DNA from: Actinomycetota bacterium
GTDB taxonomy: Bacteria; Actinomycetota; AC-67
Assembly: GCA_041658565.1 (NCBI GenBank)
Contig: JBAZZY010000003.1
Coordinates: 75,599 to 139,598 of the forward strand
Direction of reading: 5' to 3'
Length of the DNA: 64,000 nucleotides
Shown here: positions 9,053 to 17,380 of the stretch, piece after piece
How the letters are laid out: each line of letters opens with the position of its first letter
How positions within the stretch are numbered: position 1 is the stretch's first letter
The notes under the pieces: model-generated
Database searches by the model: none
What the model saw: the letters and a program-made list of their open reading frames with translations, nothing else
What the model was told of the DNA's origin: nothing
Program-made: the position numbers and the translations under genes

Positions 9053-10420
9053 CTACTCCGGGAGTTCGTCCTTGGTGACCGTCACGGGGCCGAAGGCCGC
9101 GCGTTCGAGTTCCGGGACGACGGCCTCGGCGTCGCCGACGACGACGATCGAGGTGTGGTCGGGGTCCAGGTGCGCGCGCGCCGCCGCGTCGAGGTCGTCG
9201 AGCGTCAACGACTGCAATGTGCGGCCGTAGGTGTCGAAGTAGTCGTCGGCCAGACGGTAGGTGAGTATCTCGTCGATCCCCGACGCGATCGCCTCGGGTG
9301 TTTCGAAACGCAATGCGAAGATCCCGCTCTGGTAGTCCCGGGCGGCATCCAGTTCCTCTTGCCTCAGGCCTTCGGCGGCCACGGACCGGATGACTCCGAG
9401 CATGTCGGCGACGGCGTCCGTGGTCACCGACCGCTCGACGGGAGCCAGCGCCAGAAACGGCCCGGTTCCCCGCCGAGGATCGAACATGGCGCTCGATCCG
9501 TAGGTGTAGCCCTTCTCCTCGCGCAGTCGCATGTTCATCCGCGAGTTGAAGGAGCCGCCCAGCGCGTGGGCCATCAACTCGACCGCGTTGTAGTCGGGTG
9601 CGTTGCGCGCGATGCCGACGTGACCGAGCACGATGTTGGACTGCACCGCTCCAGGCCGGTCGATCACCAAGACCGACGTCGGTGCGGCGGTCCCCTCGGC
9701 GACCGCGCTACGGCGTGCGGCTTCGGGCGCGCGCCAGTCCGCAAACAACTGTGCCGCGAGGTCGTTGATCCCGGTACCGGCGAGGTCTCCGGCAACCACC
9801 AGGGTTGCTGATCCCGGCGTCGCGTAGGTTGCGTAGTGCGCTGCGACCTCGCTCTTTCCGAGTGGGCCGACGGTTTCAAACGTGCCGCCTTGCGGCCGTC
9901 CGTAAAGCGATTCCCCGGTGTAGGCGGCTCCCATGAATGCGATCATCGCGCGCCGCATCGGGTTCGCGTAAGCCTGGCGGATCTCGTTCAGCCGTTCCTG
10001 CTTGAGTCGCTCGATCTCGTTCTCGGGGAAGCGGGGGAGGCGCACCGTCGCAGCCAGCAACTCCAGGACTGGTCCGATTCGGCTCGCGGGTACCCGCGCC
10101 GACGCGACGATCGTCTCCCACCCGCTCCGTGCGTCGATTTCGGCGCCGAGTCGTTCGACTGCTTCGGCGAATGCGGTGGCGTCCTTGCTCTCGGTGCCCT
10201 CGGTGAGCGCAGCCGCTGCGAGCGCGGCGACGCCGCCTCGCTCGGGCACTTCCTGTGCCGCTCCGGCCTCCATGGTCAGGTGTGCCGAGATCAGCGGACG
10301 TCCCGGGATGTCGCACGTGATCAGGGTTAGCCCGCCGTCGAGCGTGGTCCGGCTGAACTCGGGAAAGCGGAACGGGCGGGGGATTCCCGGGGCCGGCCGG
10401 TTGGGAACGAGCACGGTCAT
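9053..10420 (-). CDS. M16-family peptidase-like protein, non-catalytic partner
   Basis: 455 residues with the two-domain M16 fold (N-terminal Peptidase_M16, C-terminal Peptidase_M16_C with YTYGSSAMF-type motif). The zinc motif HxxEH is missing: the matching place reads VPERGGVAALAAAAL. It should therefore be the non-catalytic half of a heterodimer with the upstream gene, as in mitochondrial processing peptidase and two-gene bacterial M16 pairs. ATG at 10420 overlaps the stop of that gene (ATGA). The open frame extends further upstream but has no supporting signal. Confidence 0.85.
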   Translation of the reverse strand: MTVLVPNRPAPGIPRPFRFPEFSRTTLDGGLTLITCDIPGRPLISAHLTMEAGAAQEVPERGGVAALAAAALTEGTESKDATAFAEAVERLGAEIDARSGWETIVASARVPASRIGPVLELLAATVRLPRFPENEIERLKQERLNEIRQAYANPMRRAMIAFMGAAYTGESLYGRPQGGTFETVGPLGKSEVAAHYATYATPGSATLVVAGDLAGTGINDLAAQLFADWRAPEAARRSAVAEGTAAPTSVLVIDRPGAVQSNIVLGHVGIARNAPDYNAVELMAHALGGSFNSRMNMRLREEKGYTYGSSAMFDPRRGTGPFLALAPVERSVTTDAVADMLGVIRSVAAEGLRQEELDAARDYQSGIFALRFETPEAIASGIDEILTYRLADDYFDTYGRTLQSLTLDDLDAAARAHLDPDHTSIVVVGDAEAVVPELERAAFGPVTVTKDELPE

Positions 10421-11715
10421 TTGGCGGCCTCCTCGGGAACGAACACGATCTCGACGCGGTTCTCGGGACGAAACACATTGCGCGCGGCTTCGGCGACCTC
10501 CGCGGTGCCGACGCTGAGCAGGTCGGGGATTCGGTCGTTTACGCGGCCGGGGTCTCCGAACATCGTGGCGCACTCGCTCAGCCAATCGGCGCGGGAGGAC
10601 GCGCGCAGCAATCGGCTGCGGATGATGGTGTGCTCGAGGCCGGCGCGCGCTCGGTCTATCTCGTCCTCGGTGATGCTCTCGGCGAGTCCCTCGACGATCC
10701 CAAAGAACTCCGCCTCAAGGTCTTCCACTGCGACACCGGGACGCAGTGTGGCGGATCCGCCGGCGACCGAGACGGTCTCGAACTCCATCGTCCAGAACTC
10801 AACATCCTGGGCCAGGCGCTTCTCGCGAACGAGTTCGCGGTACAGGCGTGTGCCCTTGGACGAGGCCCCGCCGCCCAGGGACAGGATCGCTGCGGCGACT
10901 TCGATCGCATCGGCTTCGCGAGTGCCGGCCGGCGGGGAGCGGTACCCGGCAAACATCCGTGTCAGCGGTACGCGATCGGGAAGGACGTCACGTACAGGTC
11001 CTTGGAGCGGCGCAGGATTGGGGACCGCCGGAGCCGGGCGCAGCGACATGTTGGCCGGAATGCCACCGAAGTACTCGCGGACCCAGGCGCGCGCCTGTTC
11101 CGGATCGAAGTCCCCGGCGAGAGTCAGCACGGCGTTGTTCGGTGCGTAGTGGTGCTCGAAGAACGCATGGCAGTCGTCGACGGTTGCCGCGTCGAGGTCC
11201 TGCATGGAACCGATCGTGGGGTGGTGGTAGGGATGTCCGTGGGGGAACAAGCGCTCGATCAGCGCCGGCCACCAGTTCCCGTACGGCGCGTCGTCGTAGC
11301 GCTGGCGCTTTTCGTTCTTGACGACGTCACGCTGGTTGTCGAGAGTCTCCTGGCCGAGCGCGTCGAGGAGGCCGCCCATTCGGTCGGCTTCCAGCCAAAG
11401 GAACAACTCCAGGCACGCGGAGGGCCCCGACTCGAAGTAGTTGGTTCGGTGCAGCCACGTGGAGGCGTTTAGCGCCCCGCCGGCGGCTTCGATGAACTTG
11501 AAGTGCTCGCCCTTGGCGACATTGCGAGAACCCTGGAACATCATGTGCTCGAACAAGTGCGCGAGTCCGGTCTTGTCGGGTTCTTCATGCTTTGACCCGA
11601 CGTCGTACCAGAGGTTCACTGCGACGACCGGTGCGAGGTGGTCCTCGGCCAGAATTAGTCGCAGGCCGTTGTCCAGATGTTCGTCGGTGAAGGCGATGGT
11701 CGGGGTATCGGGCAT
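10417..11715 (-). CDS. M16-family zinc metallopeptidase, catalytic subunit
   Basis: 432 residues. The inverted zinc motif HLFEH (H53, E56, H57) is intact, with a downstream acidic ligand expected in VVKNEKRQR. The N-terminus LDNGLRLILAEDH is typical of M16 processing proteases. Substrates in such pairs are usually small peptides or unfolded segments, and the true substrate here is unknown. ATG at 11715 has GGGAGAA upstream. No signal peptide is seen, so a cytoplasmic site is likely. It is coupled to the non-catalytic partner downstream. Confidence 0.9.
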   Translation of the reverse strand: MPDTPTIAFTDEHLDNGLRLILAEDHLAPVVAVNLWYDVGSKHEEPDKTGLAHLFEHMMFQGSRNVAKGEHFKFIEAAGGALNASTWLHRTNYFESGPSACLELFLWLEADRMGGLLDALGQETLDNQRDVVKNEKRQRYDDAPYGNWWPALIERLFPHGHPYHHPTIGSMQDLDAATVDDCHAFFEHHYAPNNAVLTLAGDFDPEQARAWVREYFGGIPANMSLRPAPAVPNPAPLQGPVRDVLPDRVPLTRMFAGYRSPPAGTREADAIEVAAAILSLGGGASSKGTRLYRELVREKRLAQDVEFWTMEFETVSVAGGSATLRPGVAVEDLEAEFFGIVEGLAESITEDEIDRARAGLEHTIIRSRLLRASSRADWLSECATMFGDPGRVNDRIPDLLSVGTAEVAEAARNVFRPENRVEIVFVPEEAAK

Positions 11716-11834
11716 GTCGTTCTCCCTTGTGGGGTTTGTGTGATATTCGCCGGGTGACGTTCGCGCGCGCAACCCGGGGGGTGCTAGGTTGGCGCCGCAG
11801 TTGCGACGACATCGAATTGGGAGGGCACGGCGGA

Positions 11835-12563
11835 GTGGAAAGCATCACGCGCGAGTCCCTCCGACCGTTATTGGATCTACAGCGCATCGACACCGCCTCC
11901 GACCGGCTGGTGCAGCGCCGAACCGATCTCCCCGAGCAGGCCGAACTGGATGAACTGACGCAGCAGCGCGATGAGATCGCCGATGCGCGCGTCGAGCGGC
12001 AGACCGAGCTGGATGCGGTGTCGCGCGAGCAGGCTCGCATCGAGGTGGAGGTCGAGCAGATCGACGGCAAGATCCAGCACGAGCAGGCCAGGCTGTACTC
12101 CGGCGAGGTCACCAACGCTAAGGAGTTGTCCAACATCCAGGCGGAGTTGGACTCGCTGCGCCGGCGAAAGGCGCACCTCGAGGACGGAGAGCTGGAGGTC
12201 ATGGAGCGCCGGGAGGCTGTGGAAGCTGAGGTTGCCGCGCTGACCGCGTCCTTCGAGAGCGTCGAGGCGGGAGTCGCGGACGCGACTGCGCGTCGTGACA
12301 CCGCATCCGTCGATATCGAGAAGCAACTGGCGGAGTTCGCTGCGGAACGTGCCGCGTTGCAGCCCACCGTGCATCCCGAAATCCTCGAGTTGTACGACGA
12401 CGCGCGCTCCAAGCGCGGAGGGGTTGCAGTGGCGGCCCTGGACAAGGGCGTGTGTCGCGGGTGCAATCTGCCGCTGTCGCCGATGGCGCGCGAGGAGATC
12501 CGCGTCGGAGACGACCCTCTTGTGCGCTGCGAGAACTGTCGTCGTTTGCTGGTCGTGGTGTGA
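11835..12563 (+). CDS. Coiled-coil zinc-ribbon protein (DUF164 / CT398-like)
   Basis: 242 residues. A long coiled coil rich in Glu, Arg and Ala fills about residues 15-180. A C-terminal zinc ribbon follows with CRGC and CENC pairs, characteristic of the C4-type zinc ribbon family often found beside RNase H or Nif3-like genes in actinobacteria. The function is not established; a nucleic-acid or scaffold role is likely. GTG at 11835 gives the family N-terminus (ESITRESLRPLLDLQRID) and follows a GGGAGG. Its stop overlaps the RNase H start (GTGA). Confidence 0.8.
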   Translation: MESITRESLRPLLDLQRIDTASDRLVQRRTDLPEQAELDELTQQRDEIADARVERQTELDAVSREQARIEVEVEQIDGKIQHEQARLYSGEVTNAKELSNIQAELDSLRRRKAHLEDGELEVMERREAVEAEVAALTASFESVEAGVADATARRDTASVDIEKQLAEFAAERAALQPTVHPEILELYDDARSKRGGVAVAALDKGVCRGCNLPLSPMAREEIRVGDDPLVRCENCRRLLVVV

Positions 12564-12994
12564 CACAGCAAGACCTGTTCGGCGAGTCCCTCGAGGAGTT
12601 GCTCATCTACTGCGACGGCGGCTCGCGCGGCAATCCCGGCCCGGCGGCGCTCGGAGTGTCGATCCAAGATCCCAGCGGGACCGAGATCGAGGGGGTCGGC
12701 GAGACGCTCGGGACCCAAACTAACAATTTTGCGGAGTATTCCGCCGTAATTCGTGCCTTGGGGCGCGCGGCAGAACTCGGCGCGCGGCGCGTGAAGATCC
12801 GCACGGACTCCCAATTGCTCGTTCAGCAGTTGCGCGGCGTGTACAAGGTCAAGAGCGCGAACCTGCGTCCCTTGTTCGAGCAGGCGCGCGCTGCGGCGTG
12901 CCGCTTCGAGAAGGTCGTATTCGAGCACGTCCCGCGAGAGCAAAACGTGCGCGCCGACGAACTGGTGAACCTCGCGCTCGACGCGAAAAGCTGA
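12560..12994 (+). CDS. Ribonuclease HI-type protein
   Basis: 144 residues. The catalytic acids are all visible: Asp in YCDGGSRGNPGP, Glu in NFAEYSAV, Asp in IRTDSQLL and the C-terminal Asp in VRADEL. The protein lacks the basic protrusion of E. coli RNase HI, resembling the shorter archaeal/YpdQ-like forms. It should cut RNA in RNA-DNA hybrids. GTG start overlaps the zinc-ribbon gene stop by 4 bp. The rnpB gene follows within 40 bp. Confidence 0.88.
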   Translation: MTQQDLFGESLEELLIYCDGGSRGNPGPAALGVSIQDPSGTEIEGVGETLGTQTNNFAEYSAVIRALGRAAELGARRVKIRTDSQLLVQQLRGVYKVKSANLRPLFEQARAAACRFEKVVFEHVPREQNVRADELVNLALDAKS

Positions 12995-13022
12995 CCGACC
13001 CTGGGACGGCGGCCTCCGGCGC

Positions 13023-13028
13023 TACACT
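13023..13028 (+). promoter_or_regulatory. -10 box of rnpB
   Basis: TACACT ends 6 nt before the first base of the RNase P RNA terminal helix, exactly where a -10 box should be. The -35 region is weak. Confidence 0.6.
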
Positions 13029-13034
13029 GATGCC

Positions 13035-13430
13035 GAGGAGTGGGCCGGGCGGCCGCGGCGAGTCAAGTGCTCGTCGAGGAAAGTCGGGACTCCACAGGGC
13101 AGCGCGGTGGGTAACGCCCACCGGGGGTGACCCCGGGAAAGCGCCACAGAAAATGTACCGCCAGCGGCTGCCGACGTGGGTCGAGCGTAATGCCAGACCC
13201 CGCCGGCGGTGCGGGCAAGGGTGGAACGGTGGGGTAAGAGCCCACCAGCGTGATGGGTGACCGTCACGGCTCGGCAAGCCCCGCGCGGAGCAAGACCAAG
13301 CAGGGAGCAGGGCGGCCCGTCCAATGCTTCCGGGTAGGTCGCATGAGGCTTGCGGTAACGCAGGTCCCAGAGAGATGGTCGCCCCTCGCCGAAAGGCGAG
13401 GACAGAATCCCGCTTACAGGCCCACTCCTC
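13035..13430 (+). ncRNA. rnpB: RNase P RNA, bacterial type A
   Basis: 396 nt. The ends pair as a 12-bp terminal helix, GAGGAGTGGGCC (13035-13046) with GGCCCACTCCTC (13419-13430). Conserved core blocks are present: GAGGAAAGTCGGGACTCC near the 5' end, ACAGAAA in the middle, and AGAGATGGTC with GACAGAATCCCGCTTACAGG near the 3' end. It is the catalytic subunit that trims tRNA 5' leaders. Open frames drawn through this region on either strand are artefacts. Confidence 0.97.
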
Positions 13431-13478
13431 ACCCTCACACCGGCGCGTGTCGCCGCCGGCGTAAGGGCGGGTTGCTCG

Positions 13479-14057
13479 CTACTCGCTCGGGACGAGTTCC
13501 GCCTCGATCTCGATCCGCACCTTTTTGCCGACGAGGAACCCGCCGGCTTCCAGTGCCTGATTCCACGTCATTCCGAACTCCTCGCGATCCAACTCCGCAA
13601 CAGCGGAGAATCCCGCCGCGACGCCGCCCCACGGCGGTGATGCGGCACCCTCGTAGGTCACGTCGAGCGTTACCGGACGCGTGGTGTCGCGAATCGTGAG
13701 ATCGCCGGTAACGCGCAAGGTGCGGTCACCCGAGCGCTCGGTCGAGGTGCTGCGGAAGGTCAGAGATCTGTAGCGCTCTACGTCCAGGAAGTCGGCGGAG
13801 CGCAGATGTTCGTCGCGCTGCTCCTGGTTCGTCGTGATGCCGGCGGCCTCGATCGTGACGTCGATCGAGGTGTCCTCGGGGCGATCCCCGATGGTGACGG
13901 TTCCCTGGAAACGGTCGAATTGCCCGCGAACCTTCGCGACCATCAAGTGGCGGGCTGAGAACGACAGCACCGAGTGAGCGGGATCCAGTTTCCAGATTCC
14001 GACGGCCGGCACCTCGATTCCGTCCAGGTTTCGCAACGGCTTCGTCATCTGGTTCAT
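13479..14057 (-). CDS. YceI-family lipid-binding-like protein
   Basis: 192 residues covering one YceI lipocalin-like barrel. WKLDPAHSVLSFSARHLMVAKVRGQF is the opening signature, followed by DEHLRSADFLDVERY and LTIRDTTRPVTLDV. Family members bind polyprenoids or similar lipids. No signal peptide is visible, so this one is probably cytoplasmic, as is common in actinobacteria. ATG at 14057 has AAAGGA upstream on the minus strand. It converges on rnpB with a 48-bp gap that holds only a weak 6-bp hairpin. Confidence 0.92.
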   Translation of the reverse strand: MNQMTKPLRNLDGIEVPAVGIWKLDPAHSVLSFSARHLMVAKVRGQFDRFQGTVTIGDRPEDTSIDVTIEAAGITTNQEQRDEHLRSADFLDVERYRSLTFRSTSTERSGDRTLRVTGDLTIRDTTRPVTLDVTYEGAASPPWGGVAAGFSAVAELDREEFGMTWNQALEAGGFLVGKKVRIEIEAELVPSE

Positions 14058-14238
14058 CGTAGGTCCTTTCGTTGCCGGAGTGCTTCCGCCACAACTGATC
14101 CGGACGCAGAGGTATTCCTCAGCCGGTTTCCGGCCCTGTGCATGCGGGTCGCTTGGTGTGGAACCTGGTCGTTCGCACCGGTGTGGGGTGTTCGCGCGAT
14201 TCAACGAGCGAGCGCGTTTGGCCGAAACTTAGAGTGCG

Positions 14239-14260
14239 GTGTAGCCATAACGTGCTACAC
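14239..14260. promoter_or_regulatory. Inverted repeat upstream of the two-component genes
   Basis: Perfect 7-bp arms GTGTAGC (14239-14245) and GCTACAC (14254-14260) around 8 nt. It lies in the 262-bp gap between the divergent YceI and histidine kinase genes. It could be an operator, possibly for the adjacent NarL-type regulator; this is inference. Confidence 0.4.
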
Positions 14261-14319
14261 GCATCGGGGGCATCACGACACTCAATGAAGCCTGGGGGCA
14301 GGCGCGCGTAGGCGGTGAC

Positions 14320-15969
14320 GTGCCGTCGCGACCGCGTCTGCAGGTCTTGCACGGCGCCGGCGTCGTCGGCCCGCGCGAGGCGCGCGCCTATTCGACCGAC
14401 GGGGCTGCCGGGTTGGTCTCGGTTGGCCGCGGGTTGGCGTTCGCGGTGGCGGCGGTGCTGGAGATCTCGGGTCGCAATGCGTCCGGCACACGGATGATCT
14501 TGTTCGCAGCCGTCGGAGTTCATGCGGCCGTCCGAATGGCCCGGCGACGTCCCCGCGGCTCGATGGCGTGGGTCGACGCCGTGCTCGCCGCCGCGCTGCT
14601 GGCGACGACGGGTGGTCCGGCGAGTTCATGGTCCGCCTATGGAGAGGTCACGCTGCTCGGCGTGGGGTTCGGGCTCGGCCCGGGCGGAGGAGCGCTGGCC
14701 GGCGCGCTCGTCGCGGCCGCTTCAGCCCCCGCGGCCGTCGAGCACTTCAGTGTTCGTCTCGGCTCTCCACTTGAAGCCGGGACCTGGTTCGTGCTGTTCC
14801 CCGTGATTGGGATGGCCGGTGGGATGGCCGCGCGCATCTGGCGCGCGGGAGGTCCCGACGGCGAGCGCGCGGTCGCCGATGCGAACCGTGTTCTCGGAGA
14901 CTTGTATCGCCTTGCGCGCACGATGCCGGTGGGTCTGGAGGCGGGCACGGTCGCGCAGGACGCGCTCGCCGTCGCGCGGGAGCGTTTGCGCGCGACGGCC
15001 GGGGTGTTCTTGACCACTCACGACGGCGTTGCGTCGGTCGAAGCGGCCTTTGGTGTCGCGGCCGCCGAGCGCGTCGCCACGGCATCGGTCGCTCGGTTGT
15101 CGTCGGCCGGCGCCTCGATCCTGGATGTCGCCGAGCTGGGACCGCTCGCCGCGATGGCGCTCGCACCGCACCGTTGTTGGTCGTCGGCGCCGGTGCGCCG
15201 GGGCGGGGAGACTCTGGGTGTACTGCTTGTGGCGTGCCCCGACCACGACCGGCACGACCGCGTGCTCTCCGGTGTGTGTGAACTCGCCGAGGACGCGTCG
15301 ATCGGCATGCAAAACGCAGTGCTGTTCCGACGGCTCCGTGAGTTGTCGGTGGACGAGGAGCGCACCCGCATCGCCGGGGAACTCCACGACGGCGTGGCTC
15401 AGGCGTTGACGCATTTGCGCTTCGAGTTGGAAGCGATGGCGCGTGGCGCGACTTCGGATTCGGCCGTGGTGCGCGGGGAGGTGCTGCGGCTGGCCGGCGT
15501 TGCGGAGCGCGCGCTGGGAGATGTTCGCTCCACCGTGCACGGTTTGCGGTCGTCGCTTGCCGGAGGCCTGGTGCATGCGCTGTCCGCGTACACGGCCGAA
15601 CTGCGCGGCGGCGGAGGACCGGAGATCGCTTTTGAGGCGGCGGGCGAGGTGTGGCTTGATCCTGCTGCGGAGGCTGAGGTCTTCCGCATCGGACAGGAAG
15701 CGCTGTCGAATGCGCTGCGCCACGCGGGAGCCCACCATGTGTGGGTGTCGCTCACGGCGTCGGACACCGAAGTGCGCTTGATCGTTGAGGACGACGGCCG
15801 TGGGATGCCGGACATTGGGCGCCCCGAATCCGCGGCCGGCGGCGTCGGGCTGGCGGGAATGCGCGAGCGGGCCGAGCACATCGGCGCGCGCCTTGCGATT
15901 ACGCCGAGAGTTGCCGGAGGAACGCGAGTGTCACTGGTGTGCGGTGCAGTCCGCGGAGGGGTCCGGTGA
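14320..15969 (+). CDS. NarL/DesK-type sensor histidine kinase
   Basis: 549 residues. The N-terminal third has several hydrophobic segments (about 30-160) that look like a membrane domain, then a GAF-like region (about 200-340). It is followed by HisKA_3 with the phospho-acceptor His in RIAGELHDGVAQAL, and an HATPase_c domain with EALSNALRHAGA (N box), DDGRGMPD and GLAGMRERA (G box). It should phosphorylate the response regulator encoded next, whose GTG overlaps its TGA. The signal is unknown. Its position directly before the Tad pilus operon suggests control of pilus expression. GTG start at 14320 is the best available but has a weak ribosome site. Confidence 0.9.
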   Translation: MPSRPRLQVLHGAGVVGPREARAYSTDGAAGLVSVGRGLAFAVAAVLEISGRNASGTRMILFAAVGVHAAVRMARRRPRGSMAWVDAVLAAALLATTGGPASSWSAYGEVTLLGVGFGLGPGGGALAGALVAAASAPAAVEHFSVRLGSPLEAGTWFVLFPVIGMAGGMAARIWRAGGPDGERAVADANRVLGDLYRLARTMPVGLEAGTVAQDALAVARERLRATAGVFLTTHDGVASVEAAFGVAAAERVATASVARLSSAGASILDVAELGPLAAMALAPHRCWSSAPVRRGGETLGVLLVACPDHDRHDRVLSGVCELAEDASIGMQNAVLFRRLRELSVDEERTRIAGELHDGVAQALTHLRFELEAMARGATSDSAVVRGEVLRLAGVAERALGDVRSTVHGLRSSLAGGLVHALSAYTAELRGGGGPEIAFEAAGEVWLDPAAEAEVFRIGQEALSNALRHAGAHHVWVSLTASDTEVRLIVEDDGRGMPDIGRPESAAGGVGLAGMRERAEHIGARLAITPRVAGGTRVSLVCGAVRGGVR

Positions 15970-16646
15970 GCATGGTGCTGCAGGTACCCGGATCAGCGGC
16001 GGCGGAACAAGCGATGACGCGCATCGTGATTGTTGAAGATCACACGTTGGTCCGTCAGTCGGTCGCCAAGATCGTGTCTGCAGAACCCGGGTTCATCGTG
16101 GTGGGAGAAGCGGCGCGCGGAGATGAGGTTCTTCCTCTGGTCAATGTTCGGCGCCCCCACATTGTGTTGCTGGACGTCGCGATTCCCGGCGGCAGCGGGC
16201 TGGAGGTCGCCGCACAACTGCGCGCGGAGGCGCCGGCGGTGCGACTGATCTTCCTGACGATGCACGACGACGACGCTACGGTGTCGCGCGCGGTGGCACT
16301 CGGCGCGGATGGGTACTTGCTGAAGAGCGCATCAACGGATGAGTTGATCCAGGGGTTGCGCGCGGTGGCAGCGGGTGGATCGTTTTTGAGTCCTGCCGTT
16401 GCGCGTAGCGTCATGCGGCGCGCGGGCGGGCGCGCGCAAGGGACTTGCCTAACCGATCGTGAACTCGAAGTGCTGCAACTGCTCGTCTCTGGCCGGCGTC
16501 CGGCTGAAGTAGCGCGCACTTTGTTCGTCTCCTTGAAGACGGTTCGCAACCATCTCGCGAACATCTACATGAAACTTGATGTAGACACCGCCGCGCAGGC
16601 GATCGCAGAGGCGTTCCGCCAAGGTCTCGTCGCGCAAACCTTCTAG
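15966..16646 (+). CDS. NarL/LuxR-type response regulator
   Basis: 226 residues. The receiver domain has the acidic pocket in VEDH and phospho-acceptor Asp in IVLLDVAIPGGSG. A LuxR-type helix-turn-helix follows (LTDRELEVLQLLVSGRRPAEVA, then SLKTVRNHLANIYMKL). The GTG at 15966 overlaps the kinase stop (GTGA) and follows GGAGGGG, so it is preferred to the internal ATG at 16014. It forms a classical pair with the kinase and may regulate the pilus genes 190 bp downstream. Confidence 0.9.
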   Translation: MSMVLQVPGSAAAEQAMTRIVIVEDHTLVRQSVAKIVSAEPGFIVVGEAARGDEVLPLVNVRRPHIVLLDVAIPGGSGLEVAAQLRAEAPAVRLIFLTMHDDDATVSRAVALGADGYLLKSASTDELIQGLRAVAAGGSFLSPAVARSVMRRAGGRAQGTCLTDRELEVLQLLVSGRRPAEVARTLFVSLKTVRNHLANIYMKLDVDTAAQAIAEAFRQGLVAQTF

Positions 16647-16839
16647 GTCGGCGCACCTAGACCTATGGGGAGCGATGCACCCGCAAGTCTCGTCGGGCGA
16701 CTCATGCCGTCGGCAACCGCGATTCGTACGATCGTTGATAGCCGGTGCCGGTCGCAAGAAGGCCGAAAAACAGCCGGGGTCACGGACGGTTCGCGTCGCG
16801 GCAGGTCCGCGCAGGCGAGGGACGAGGGAGGTGAACAAG
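16647..16839 (+). other. 193-nt region upstream of the pilin genes
   Basis: No gene is supported here. Possible -10 boxes are TAGACC near 16658 and TACGAT near 16727. Short self-complementary GC-rich segments in 16740-16810 suggest a structured leader before the GGGAGG ribosome site. I cannot match it to a known riboswitch class. Confidence 0.3.
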
Positions 16840-17058
16840 GTGACGGATCTTCTCACGGGCGTACGCATGATGGGCCTGTGGTGTGCATCCCGCCTGCGGA
16901 TCCGCAGTGAGCGCGGTGCCACGGCCGTCGAGTACGGCCTGATGGTGGCGCTTATCGCCGCGGTGATCATTGCGGCGGTGGTGTTCCTGGGGCAGACAAC
17001 TCGAGACAGCTTCGCGTGTACGGGCAATTCGCTTTCGTCGAAGTCTGCGGCCTGCTGA
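16840..17058 (+). CDS. Flp/Fap-type pilin 1
   Basis: 72 residues. A short basic N-terminus is followed by the Flp pilin core SERGATAVEYGLMVALIAA and a hydrophobic helix, then a short C-terminal part with two Cys (about residues 60 and 72). Flp pilins are cut before the hydrophobic segment, normally after Gly, by a TadV-type peptidase; G-A-T-A-V-E-Y fits this. GTG at 16840 is chosen because GGGAGG is well spaced, and because it gives exactly the same length and offset as the second pilin. Longer in-frame starts exist but lack support. Confidence 0.88.
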   Translation: MTDLLTGVRMMGLWCASRLRIRSERGATAVEYGLMVALIAAVIIAAVVFLGQTTRDSFACTGNSLSSKSAAC

Positions 17059-17096
17059 GGTCGCATCAAGGGCTTTTCAAGGAGAGGTGAGCACAG

Positions 17097-17315
17097 ATGT
17101 CTTCGATTCTTCAGATGGTGCGTATGACCGGCGTGTGGATGACCGCGCGCCTGGGCGTCAAGAGCGAGCGCGGCGCGACGGCCGTTGAGTACGGCCTGAT
17201 GGTGGCGCTCATCGCCGCGGTGATCATCGCCGCCGTCGTGTTCTTGGGGCAGCAGACCAAGGCCACGTTCGACTGCACGGCGACCTCGGTCGCGGGTCGC
17301 ACAAACGCTTGCTGA
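17097..17315 (+). CDS. Flp/Fap-type pilin 2
   Basis: 72 residues, a close paralogue of the preceding gene. The segment from SERGATAVEYGL through the hydrophobic helix to FLGQ is identical; the N-terminal leader and the C-terminal tail differ. Two Cys are kept at matching places. ATG start follows AAGGAGAGGTG. This tandem duplication gives two pilin subunits for the Tad fibre. A strong hairpin follows the gene. Confidence 0.93.
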   Translation: MSSILQMVRMTGVWMTARLGVKSERGATAVEYGLMVALIAAVIIAAVVFLGQQTKATFDCTATSVAGRTNAC

Positions 17316-17327
17316 TTCGCTGAGAGC

Positions 17328-17364
17328 GAACTCCCCGGGCGGGTCTTCCCCGCCCGGGGAGTTC
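17328..17364 (+). other. 16-bp perfect hairpin after the pilin genes
   Basis: Arms 17328-17343 and 17349-17364 are perfectly complementary over 16 bp (GAACTCCCC... paired with ...GGGGAGTTC), with a 5-nt loop TCTTC. No T run follows, so rather than a classic terminator it is probably a partial terminator or RNA-stabilising stem that keeps pilin mRNA more abundant than the downstream assembly genes. Confidence 0.8.
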
Positions 17365-17380
17365 GAGGGAGAGGCTGACG

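Noticed and set aside
12849..13438. Several open frames of 60-140 codons on both strands across 12.85-13.44 kb
   Set aside because: They overlap RNase H and the RNase P RNA gene, whose conserved core and 12-bp terminal helix are clear. The frames show no family signature.
16740..16820. c-di-GMP (GEMM) riboswitch before the pilins
   Set aside because: Short segments such as CGGCAACCG and GTCGCAAGA are only loosely like the consensus, and the required tetraloop-receptor pattern and pairing were not convincing. Kept only as a structured-leader question.
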